From Methanimicrococcus sp. (lineage in GTDB: Archaea > Halobacteriota > Methanosarcinia > Methanosarcinales > Methanosarcinaceae), in assembly GCA_009776675.1 (NCBI GenBank), contig WRNK01000091.1, positions 1-5,690 of the forward strand: DNA of 5,690 bases, given 5' to 3'. Under the pieces are notes generated by a model, which worked only from the letters and a program-made list of their open reading frames with translations, was not told the DNA's origin and made no database searches. This document shows positions 1-5,690 of this stretch, one piece after another. The position numbers and the translations under genes are program-made. Every line of letters starts with the position of its first letter. Position 1 is the first letter of the stretch.

Positions 1-1118
1 GAGGCACATCTGTCGGATTTCAGCTTGTCCGTATTCTGCCGCAAAATGAAAGCAAATGTGACAGCATTATAGGGTTGCCTCTTTCAGAATTAACAGGAGT
101 TCAGCCGATTGGATTAATCATTAATATTTTGCCCAAAAAGGAAACAGAATCGCTTTCAATCTCCTCCAAAGATTTGGAAGGTGTCATTGAAAAGAAAATC
201 GGCGATTTTATCAACCAAATTTCAGGAGTAACACATCAGCAAACACGTGATAAAATAGAAATCAGGGTCAGTAAAAAGGCGATTTCAAACGGTCTTACAT
301 TTGAAGAAATTCAAGATGATTTGAAAGATTTGATTTTAGAACACTTCCCGTTTATTGAAAATGTATTCATTCAAATCATAACAGACCCATCCGTTGTTGG
401 AAAGGAACTGAAAAATGCACTTCAAATTTACAATGCACGGGATGAACGCGCCTTATCCCTTCATGACGAAAATGTTCCCGTCTTTTACGGCTGCCGTATT
501 TGTCAAATCGGCTGTCCGTCTCATGTTTGCATTATTACGCCGGATCATCCATCGGTTTGCGGAACGATCAATTGGTTTGAAGCCGGCGCAGCTTGTATAT
601 CAAATCCCGACGGTCCTGTTTTTGAAATTAAAAAAGGAGAATTGATTGACAGTACTGCCGGCGAATATACCGGCGTTAATGATGCGGTACAAATCGAGAG
701 CAGAGGCGAAACCCAATCGGTATTTTTATATTCTCTGATTGAAAATCCGCATACGACCGGTTCTTCTTTTGACATTATTGCTTTTTATATCCCCGAACTT
801 GACGGGATCGGTCTCGTTGGCAGGGAAACCGAAGGCGACTGCGTCAACGGTGTTTCTTTTGAAGAAATGTCGATTTTTACGGGATACGGGCAGCAAATTT
901 CAGGATTTTCGGGGATCGGCGAAACCTATTTGTTTTCAGAGAAGTTTCTTCAAAAAGAAGGGGGATGGGATCGTGTCGTTTGGATTTCCGAAAAACTTAA
1001 AAACCGCCTCAAGCAAAAGGCAAAGGATAAAAAGTTGGCAGATCGAATTTCTGCCCTTCCGACAGAAAAAGACGTTAAAAACATTAAAGAGCTGGAACAA
1101 TTTTTGAAAAACCGTTAA
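1..1118 (+). CDS. cdhC: CdhC-like acetyl-CoA synthase (ACS beta) subunit with altered A-cluster, 5'-partial
   Basis: The family joins a methyl group from the corrinoid protein, CO and CoA at a Ni-Ni-[4Fe-4S] A-cluster (cytoplasmic CODH/ACS complex). The frame is open from base 3 with no stop; a TTG at 75 is internal, because the residues before it still match the family (GxSxGxxLVR-like). By comparison with remembered archaeal CdhC, roughly 25-30 N-terminal residues lie outside the window. Seen: the loop beginning FYGCRICQ carries cysteines at 492, 501, 528 and 558 with spacing C-x2-C-x8-C-x9-C, exactly that of the [4Fe-4S] ligands. Later family landmarks are FYIPELDGIG and GGWDRVVW. The Cys-Gly-Cys motif that binds the distal Ni is absent: PHTTGSSFD stands where PHTSCGCFE is expected (759-767). 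An extra Cys lies at 513. The protein stops right after the catalytic core and lacks the C-terminal tail of Methanosarcina CdhC. Family assignment is firm; ACS activity is doubtful. Confidence 0.9.
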   Translation, partial: GTSVGFQLVRILPQNESKCDSIIGLPLSELTGVQPIGLIINILPKKETESLSISSKDLEGVIEKKIGDFINQISGVTHQQTRDKIEIRVSKKAISNGLTFEEIQDDLKDLILEHFPFIENVFIQIITDPSVVGKELKNALQIYNARDERALSLHDENVPVFYGCRICQIGCPSHVCIITPDHPSVCGTINWFEAGAACISNPDGPVFEIKKGELIDSTAGEYTGVNDAVQIESRGETQSVFLYSLIENPHTTGSSFDIIAFYIPELDGIGLVGRETEGDCVNGVSFEEMSIFTGYGQQISGFSGIGETYLFSEKFLQKEGGWDRVVWISEKLKNRLKQKAKDKKLADRISALPTEKDVKNIKELEQFLKNR

Positions 1119-1186
1119 AGAATTAAAGAGCTGGAACAATTTTTGAAAAAACATTAAAGAATTAAAGAGTTGAAAATTTTTAAAAC
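1083..1186 (+). repeat. 39-bp tandem repeat across the cdhC stop codon
   Basis: Units begin ATTAAAGAG at 1083, 1122 and 1161, a period of exactly 39 bp (13 codons). The first two units are nearly identical, differing around the CCG/ACA before the TTAAAGA end; the third is shorter and degenerate. The first unit encodes the last CdhC residues, IKELEQFLKNR, and holds the stop codon at 1116-1118. The second unit, in the same frame, would encode RIKELEQFLKKH and then another stop. The likely origin is a replication-slippage duplication of the gene end that now sits in the untranslated gap. No function is evident. Confidence 0.85.
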
Positions 1187-1222
1187 AAAAAGAGCCGAAA
1201 CAATTATTTTAAAAACAGTGAA

Positions 1223-1230
1223 TTTAAATA
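1223..1230 (+). promoter_or_regulatory. TATA-like box upstream of cdhD
   Basis: TTTAAATA lies 24 bp upstream of the cdhD ATG, about the distance at which an archaeal TATA box places the transcription start on or next to the start codon. The stretch before the ATG has no convincing Shine-Dalgarno sequence. Together these fit a separate, leaderless cdhD transcript. The gap as a whole is very AT-rich, so a chance match is quite possible. Confidence 0.3.
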
Positions 1231-1254
1231 AGAATCAAACACATTCAAATAAAG

Positions 1255-2466
1255 ATGACTCCAAAGATTCAACATTCTGATTTAGAAAAAATCATATCGT
1301 TTCTTCAAGATCAAAAAGATGATAAAACAGATAAACCGGACAGCGATGCGGTTAAACGTCTGTCTCAAATTGCCGCTCTTTTTGGCTGTGAGACGGAAAA
1401 CGCCTCCGGTGAGCTCATCAAATCCCTTCCGGCAACCAAATTGAATGTTTCAGGATTTCAGTTTGCCCGCCCCATTCAAGAAGTGATTTTAGGCGCCGAT
1501 AAAAAAACCGGCGGAACACGAAAATCAGTGTTGACAATTGGCGGCGAGACGACAATGCCTTACTTTTTTGATTCCCAAATGCCGCATACAAGCAAAGTGA
1601 CTATGGATGTTTTTGATATGCCGGTCAGCTTGGCAAAGTCGGTGCGTTCTAATTATGAAGACGTCCTTGATGACCCCGCCGCATGGGCAAAAAAAGCTGT
1701 CAACGAATTTGGCGCAGATATGATTACAATTCACCTCGTGTCAACCGATCCAAATATTAAAGACACTTCCGCAAAAGAGGCTGCAAAAACCGTTGAAGAC
1801 ATCTTGCAGGCGGTCAGCGTTCCGATTGTTATTGGGGGCAGCGGCAATCCGAAAAAAGACCCCGAAGTTTTGGAAAAAGCCGCAGAAGCTGCTGAGGGTG
1901 AGCGTGTTCTTTTGGCTTCAGCAAACTTGAATATGGATTATAAAAGAATCGGAGACGCCGCCAAAAAATACGGGCATGTTGTTTTGTCATGGACACAAAT
2001 GGATATCAATGCTCAAAAAGAACTCAACCGAAAGCTGTTTCGCCAATGCGGCATTTCACAGGACAGCTTAATCATGGATCCGACAACAGCTGCACTTGGC
2101 TACGGTTTAGATTACGCTTACTCAAATATGGAACGCATCCGCCTCGCCGGTTTATCGGGAGACAGCGAACTTGCTTTTCCGATGTCGTCGGGAACAACAA
2201 ATGCATGGGGCGCCCGTGAAGCTTGGATGATTTCATCCCCGCTGGCTCAAGATTCGGACTGGGGCGATCGGGAATACCGCGGGCCGATTTGGGAAATTAT
2301 TACCGGACTGACGCTCGCGCTTGCCGGAAATGATTTGTTCATGATGATGCACCCAAGAGCTGTGAAATATTTAAAAGAAATCATGTCACTCTTTTCAAAC
2401 GCCGCTGAAATAAAAAAAGCCGAATCCAAAGAAGCGTATGATGAGTGGCTGACGGGGGTGTATTAA
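1255..2466 (+). CDS. cdhD: Corrinoid protein small (delta) subunit CdhD of CODH/ACS
   Basis: CdhD pairs with CdhE to form the corrinoid protein that carries a methyl group between tetrahydromethanopterin and the ACS subunit. The 403-residue product is an archaeal-type CdhD with a TIM-barrel core: [32 protein letters not shown] (residues 194-199), [11 protein letters not shown] (274-284), [10 protein letters not shown] (316-325) and [12 protein letters not shown] follow the family order. It is slightly shorter than remembered Methanosarcina CdhD (about 430-440); the difference is an abbreviated N-terminal lead before the barrel. No catalytic motif appears lost, in contrast to its two partners. 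The ATG at 1255 is chosen because it is the first codon giving the N-terminal helix, although no clear ribosome site precedes it. No cooC gene lies between cdhC and cdhD, unlike some methanogen cdh operons. The stop touches the cdhE start, implying translational coupling. Confidence 0.95.
   Translation: MTPKIQHSDLEKIISFLQDQKDDKTDKPDSDAVKRLSQIAALFGCETENASGELIKSLPATKLNVSGFQFARPIQEVILGADKKTGGTRKSVLTIGGETTMPYFFDSQMPHTSKVTMDVFDMPVSLAKSVRSNYEDVLDDPAAWAKKAVNEFGADMITIHLVSTDPNIKDTSAKEAAKTVEDILQAVSVPIVIGGSGNPKKDPEVLEKAAEAAEGERVLLASANLNMDYKRIGDAAKKYGHVVLSWTQMDINAQKELNRKLFRQCGISQDSLIMDPTTAALGYGLDYAYSNMERIRLAGLSGDSELAFPMSSGTTNAWGAREAWMISSPLAQDSDWGDREYRGPIWEIITGLTLALAGNDLFMMMHPRAVKYLKEIMSLFSNAAEIKKAESKEAYDEWLTGVY
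2454..2460 (+). promoter_or_regulatory. Ribosome binding site of cdhE inside the cdhD end
   Basis: GGGGGTG lies within the last codons of cdhD, 6 bases before the cdhE ATG at 2467. Because the cdhD stop (2464-2466) abuts that ATG, this site sets the cdhE start and supports coupled synthesis of the two subunits. Confidence 0.65.
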
Positions 2467-3918
2467 ATGGCAAAACTCAGAAGCCCGCTTGACATTTATC
2501 CCTGCCTCCCGAAAAACTGCGAAGAATATTTCCAAATACCCAAAATGGCTGCCGCCGTACAGATTGCCGGACGCAAAATAAAAGTAAAGGAAATCAAAAA
2601 CGCCTATCAGTCGGATGAAATTCAAAACTTTGCAAAATTGGCAGAGCTGCTAAAACCGGCCATTGCAGAAATTGAAATCGGTGTCGGTGACAAAAGGGTG
2701 ACGGTTGGCGGCGATGATGTCATGTTTCGCCACACACTCTCATTTTATAACAAAACACCGATTGCGGTTGACGTTTGGGATACGATGGATGAAAAAGAAC
2801 TGCTTGAGCGGATTTCAAAAATTCAAGCTTTTCAAAAATTTTATGTCGGCACATTCCTTCATTTAGACATGATTGCAATTCGATCCGTTTCGGGTGATCC
2901 GAAAGTGTTTGGAAAATGCGTCCAAACAGTTGTTAAAAATTCAGGTCTACCGATTGTGTTATGTACAAAAAGTCCGGCAATAATGCACGAAGGGTTAAAG
3001 GCTTCAAAAGGCAAAAATCCACTTATGTATGCCTGCGATTTTTCAAACTGTGCCGAAATGGCAAAGCTGGCACTTGAATTCGATGTTCCGATAGTTTTAT
3101 CCTGCCCGAATGATTTGGAAATGTTAAAAGTACTCTCTGTTGCCGTTTCCAAAGCCGGAATCACAAAAATCGTTTTGGATCCCGGAACAGGGGCATGGGG
3201 CTCAAGTTTGAAACAAACATTTCAAAACTTTATCAAGTTAAGAAAAGCAGGCATCGACGGCGACCAAGATTTAGCTTTTCCGATAATTGCACTTCCGATT
3301 GCCTTATGCGGTTCCAAATCCGAAAGTGACAATGAATGTGAATATGAAAAAAACCTGCCCGCAAATGTTGCCGCAGGCTATAAAGAAACCATAATAGCTG
3401 CCGCCCTCACTGTTCGGTATGCCGATCTGATGATTATTCACGGGCTGGAAGCTTATGAGCTGCTGCCGCTGGTTCATGTCACAGATATGATATACACTGA
3501 TCCGAGAACGCCTTCCTCCGTTGAGTCAAAAATGTATGAAATCGGAACACCCAATTCAATGTCACCGGTTTTGTTTACAACAAATTTTGCATTGACGTAC
3601 TACACTGTTGAAAGCGACTTGATGTCTGCCGGATTCAACGGATATTTGCTGGCGGTTAATACGGGGGGTTTGGGCGTTGAAGCGGCGGTTGCCGGCGGTC
3701 AGCTGACAGCAGAAGTCATTTTAAGAGATTTTGAAAAAGCCGGCTTTGACATCACAAAAACAAGTCACAAAACATTGATATTGCCGGGGCTTGCTGCCCG
3801 TCTGCAAAGCGATATTGAAAAATTAATGGGCGTTTCAACGATTATCGGTCCGATGGATTCAGGAAGACTTGCCAAGTGGCTGGAAGAAAACAAGTTATCA
3901 AAAAATAAAAAAGAATAA
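2467..3918 (+). CDS. cdhE: Corrinoid protein large (gamma) subunit CdhE lacking its [4Fe-4S] motif
   Basis: CdhE normally has three parts: an N-terminal [4Fe-4S] domain that reduces inactive cob(II)amide, a TIM barrel, and a C-terminal cobalamin domain. In this 483-residue protein the barrel is clear (VTVGGDDVMFRHTLSFYNKT, LDPGTGAWG, YTDPRTP from residue 343). The cobalamin domain is also clear (FTTNFALTYYTVESD 370-384, NTGGLGVEAAVAGGQ 398-412, LILPGLAARLQ, GPMDSGR 461-467). The N-terminus reads YPCLPKNCEEYFQIPKMAAA (11-30) where the family has CGxCGxxxCxxFA plus a later Cys. Only C18 of the usual ligands remains, with an unrelated C13, so a [4Fe-4S] cluster is not expected. An acidic insert of about 12 residues with C281 and C291 lies in the later barrel region. 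It abuts cdhD and precedes nmd3 by 25 bp. The subunit identity is firm; redox reactivation by the usual route is unlikely. Confidence 0.93.
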   Translation: MAKLRSPLDIYPCLPKNCEEYFQIPKMAAAVQIAGRKIKVKEIKNAYQSDEIQNFAKLAELLKPAIAEIEIGVGDKRVTVGGDDVMFRHTLSFYNKTPIAVDVWDTMDEKELLERISKIQAFQKFYVGTFLHLDMIAIRSVSGDPKVFGKCVQTVVKNSGLPIVLCTKSPAIMHEGLKASKGKNPLMYACDFSNCAEMAKLALEFDVPIVLSCPNDLEMLKVLSVAVSKAGITKIVLDPGTGAWGSSLKQTFQNFIKLRKAGIDGDQDLAFPIIALPIALCGSKSESDNECEYEKNLPANVAAGYKETIIAAALTVRYADLMIIHGLEAYELLPLVHVTDMIYTDPRTPSSVESKMYEIGTPNSMSPVLFTTNFALTYYTVESDLMSAGFNGYLLAVNTGGLGVEAAVAGGQLTAEVILRDFEKAGFDITKTSHKTLILPGLAARLQSDIEKLMGVSTIIGPMDSGRLAKWLEENKLSKNKKE

Positions 3919-3943
3919 TGATTCAACATAAACCGGAAAAATT

Positions 3944-5011
3944 ATGACGCAAAAAGAAAAGCTGCCAAAGGAAGCGCAACAGACAGTTTGCCCGAAATGT
4001 GGCAAAGAAACAGAAAAACTCGTCAAAAATGTCTGTTCGGAATGTTTTGGCAAAACATTGGATTTATTTGAATTGCCGCCGGTTTTGCATGCCAAAATTT
4101 GTCCAAGCTGCGGCGCTCACTTTTATAAAAGCAAATGGGAGGACTTTGGAACCCCCGAAGATGTCGCGATGTTGGCGGCGCAGGAAAATTTGAGTGTTCA
4201 TAAAGATTTGGAAAATGTATCTGTCGGCATGCACCCGCATCCGCGCTCGCCTTATATTTTTGATGTCTTGGTCGATGTGCAAGGCGATGCTGACGGCATG
4301 ACATATTATAAAGACGGAAAAACAGAAGTGCGCTTGAAAAGAGAAGCATGCGATATGTGCAGCCGCCGAGCCGGCGGGTATTTTGAAGGCATCATTCAAA
4401 TCCGCGCCAACAACCGCACGCCGACCAAAGAAGAAGTCGATAGCTGTCTGCACTTGGTTGACGAAGCCATGATGATACAGTTGAAAAAAGGAGATAAATT
4501 GGCGTTTGTGACGGATTCTATCCGCTTTAAAGACGGGGCAGATGTTTTTATCGGATCAACAAAAGCAGGGCGTCATGTTTGCAAACACATTATTGAAACA
4601 ATGGGGGGAACCGTCGCAGAATCATACACATTGGCCGGCATGAAAGACGGGCGCGAAGTGTACCGGACAACATTTGCAATGAAGTTGCCGGAATATAAAA
4701 AAGGCGATGTGGTTTACTTTGACGCAAAAGTCATTGAAATTAAAAATTGCGGCAAACGAATTACGGGCATTGATCTGAGCAATTCTTCAAATTTCTTTAT
4801 TGAAGCCGATCATTTCAAAAATACAAAATTACTTGGAAATACCAAAGATGCACCGCTTGCTGTTTTGGTAGCTGTTGAGGAACACGGTATTCAAATATTG
4901 GATCCGATAACATACGAAACGGTCACAATCAAAAAGCCGATGGCATTTAATGCACTTCCCGGGAGCGAAATTAGAATATTTAAAACAGAGTACGGTATTT
5001 TTGCACTTTAA
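3944..5011 (+). CDS. nmd3: NMD3-family 50S ribosomal subunit biogenesis protein
   Basis: Archaeal homologue of eukaryotic NMD3, which binds the large ribosomal subunit late in assembly and in eukaryotes serves as its export adaptor. Archaeal forms lack export signals, and their exact role is inferred to be in 50S maturation or quality control. The 355-residue product has four CxxC pairs typical of the zinc-binding N-terminus: residues 16/19, 31/34, 53/56 and 136/139. The last sits in CDMCSRRAGGYFEGIIQIRA, a family hallmark. The C-terminal half (EYKKGDVVYFDAKVIEIKN onward) fits the SH3-like/eIF5A-like beta-rich domains. The ATG at 3944 gives a start just ahead of the first zinc pair; only a weak GGA-type site precedes it. 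It follows cdhE by 25 bp, so cotranscription is likely, but no functional tie to the corrinoid genes is known. Confidence 0.9.
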   Translation: MTQKEKLPKEAQQTVCPKCGKETEKLVKNVCSECFGKTLDLFELPPVLHAKICPSCGAHFYKSKWEDFGTPEDVAMLAAQENLSVHKDLENVSVGMHPHPRSPYIFDVLVDVQGDADGMTYYKDGKTEVRLKREACDMCSRRAGGYFEGIIQIRANNRTPTKEEVDSCLHLVDEAMMIQLKKGDKLAFVTDSIRFKDGADVFIGSTKAGRHVCKHIIETMGGTVAESYTLAGMKDGREVYRTTFAMKLPEYKKGDVVYFDAKVIEIKNCGKRITGIDLSNSSNFFIEADHFKNTKLLGNTKDAPLAVLVAVEEHGIQILDPITYETVTIKKPMAFNALPGSEIRIFKTEYGIFAL

Positions 5012-5016
5012 ACAGT

Positions 5017-5029
5017 GTTTTTGTTTTGT
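5017..5029 (+). terminator. T-rich transcription terminator-like run after nmd3
   Basis: A run of T5-G-T4 begins 7 bases after the nmd3 stop. Archaeal RNA polymerase terminates at oligo-T tracts without a required hairpin, so this is a reasonable end for the cdh-nmd3 transcript. No stem-loop is evident beside it. Confidence 0.45.
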
Positions 5030-5034
5030 AAGGC

Positions 5035-5047
5035 AAACTTATAAAAG
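5035..5047 (+). promoter_or_regulatory. Putative TATA/BRE promoter of tfe
   Basis: AAACTTATAAAAG resembles an archaeal promoter: an A-rich BRE-like stretch followed by TTATAAAA. Transcription would start near 5065-5070, giving a leader of about 65 bases that holds the ribosome site before the TTG start. It lies just after the T-run ending nmd3, as expected for an independent transcription unit. The AT-rich setting makes chance matches likely. Confidence 0.4.
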
Positions 5048-5120
5048 TGAAAACATCTAAAGCCATAAAAATAAAATGATCGTAAAACATAAAAAATGAA
5101 AAAGATGATTTAAAAAAGAC

Positions 5121-5126
5121 AGAGGT
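5121..5126 (+). promoter_or_regulatory. Ribosome binding site fixing the TTG start of tfe
   Basis: AGAGGT lies 7 bases before the TTG at 5134. No ATG or GTG exists in frame between the upstream stop at 5083-5085 and this TTG, and the family-matching residues begin directly after it, so the site supports a TTG start. Confidence 0.55.
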
Positions 5127-5133
5127 TATAGGT

Positions 5134-5690
5134 TTGATTAATTTAGATGATCCCTTAATTAATGGTTATTTAAAACGCCTGATTGGCGACGACGGCATCA
5201 CATTAATAAAAAACATGCCGGAAGGAGAAGTAACGGATGAAGAAATCTGTAACGCTCTTAATCCGTTAAAAACCATGGCAAAAGATGCAGACGAGCGTGC
5301 CAAAAAATTAAAAACGGAAATAAAAGCAGCGAAGGAAAAAGGCGAAGAAACCAAAAAACTTGAAAAAGATTTAAAAGCCGTTGAAAAAGAATTGGCAGCC
5401 GCCAACGAAAAAGCAGCCGGTGAGAAAGAGATTGCGCTAAATACCGTTCGAAAAATATTATTTATATTATATGAAAACAAATTCACTATTTGCCGCCGTG
5501 AAAGAGATGCAAACAGCGGGTGGCTGACATTTCGATGGCAAATCAATATGGATGGTCTTTATCACCAAATTGACAGAGAAAAGAAAAAGCTTCAAAGAAA
5601 CTTAGTCAAGCGGCAGGAATACGAAGAAAACAATATCTTCTATGTCTGCCCGCAAAACTGCCTCCGATTGGTGTTTGATGAAGCCACGGA
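5134..5690 (+). CDS. tfe: Transcription factor TFE (TFIIE-alpha) with winged-helix insert, 3'-partial
   Basis: TFE joins the archaeal preinitiation complex with TBP, TFB and RNA polymerase and helps open the promoter. The first 185 residues are visible. DDPLINGYLKRLIGDDGI (5-22) and PEGEVTDEEICNAL (29-42) form the first part of the winged helix. IALNTVRKILFILYENK (100-116) is the expected recognition helix and RRERDANSGWLTF (121-133) the wing. A coiled-coil linker (about 139-167) leads to CPQNC (172-176), the first half of the zinc ribbon; the second half lies outside the window. Residues 43-99 are an insert rich in Lys, Glu and Ala, predicted helical, where usual family members have only two or three residues. 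The frame is unbroken through it. The start is TTG at 5134, backed by AGAGGT upstream. It is separated from nmd3 by 122 bp and is probably its own unit. Family assignment is strong. Confidence 0.9.
   Translation, partial: MINLDDPLINGYLKRLIGDDGITLIKNMPEGEVTDEEICNALNPLKTMAKDADERAKKLKTEIKAAKEKGEETKKLEKDLKAVEKELAAANEKAAGEKEIALNTVRKILFILYENKFTICRRERDANSGWLTFRWQINMDGLYHQIDREKKKLQRNLVKRQEYEENNIFYVCPQNCLRLVFDEAT

Noticed and set aside
75..77. TTG as the start of the cdhC-like gene
   Set aside because: The frame stays open to the left edge and the residues before it match the CdhC family, so the true start is outside the window.
840..842. Cys codon in GDCVNG as a substitute for the missing Cys-Gly-Cys
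   Set aside because: It lies some 25 residues after the aligned position, is a single Cys, and falls in a segment that is variable in the family.
739..1107. Frame-shifted plus-strand ORF within cdhC, as possible sign of a broken gene
   Set aside because: The cdhC frame is continuous and family-like throughout; the other frame has no recognisable product.
1083..1186. CRISPR array
   Set aside because: Units are directly contiguous with no spacers, only two to three copies, and derive from coding sequence.
4064..4453. Minus-strand ORF opposite nmd3
   Set aside because: Shadow of the conserved zinc-binding region; no plausible family or upstream signals.
5096..5113. ATG at 5096 as the tfe start
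   Set aside because: It is in another frame and meets a stop after five codons.
5166..5546. Minus-strand ORF opposite tfe
   Set aside because: Its Ser/Phe/Ala-rich sequence is the complement of the Lys/Glu/Ala insert and winged helix of TFE; the plus strand has clear homology.

Overview
The window is archaeal. It carries an archaeal-type CODH/ACS gene run (cdhC, cdhD, cdhE), a gene for the archaeal/eukaryal ribosome-biogenesis factor NMD3, and the start of the archaeal transcription factor TFE (TFIIE-alpha). All genes are on the plus strand. Spacing is compact and base composition leans AT-rich. From memory, the cdhD and cdhE products and the TFE wing and zinc-ribbon start look most like methanogen-related lineages near Methanosarcina (class Methanomicrobia). 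That placement is an impression, not a computed result.

Layout: 1-1118 is the 3' part of a cdhC-like gene, the acetyl-CoA synthase (beta) subunit, whose start lies outside the window. A 39-bp tandem repeat runs across its stop codon into an AT-rich gap. cdhD (1255-2466) and cdhE (2467-3918) encode the small and large subunits of the corrinoid protein and abut exactly. nmd3 (3944-5011) follows after 25 bp. A 122-bp gap holds a T-rich terminator-like run and a TATA-like box. tfe starts at a TTG at 5134 and runs off the right edge.

The striking point is what the cdh genes lack. The cdhC product keeps all four cysteines that bind the [4Fe-4S] part of the A-cluster. It has lost the Cys-Gly-Cys motif that holds the distal nickel, which here reads Gly-Ser-Ser. 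It has also gained a cysteine, and lost a phenylalanine, inside the cluster-binding loop. The cdhE product keeps its barrel and cobalamin-binding domain, but its N-terminal [4Fe-4S] motif, normally needed to re-reduce the cobalamin, is reduced to one of the usual cysteines. The cdhD product looks ordinary. All three reading frames are open and well conserved elsewhere, so this looks like changed function rather than decay. My inference is a paralogous ACS/corrinoid complex that cannot do normal acetyl-CoA chemistry and may move methyl groups to or from something else. Whether the same genome also has a canonical set cannot be seen here.

A second oddity is in TFE: a charged, helix-prone insert of about 57 residues lies inside the winged-helix domain, just before the expected recognition helix.
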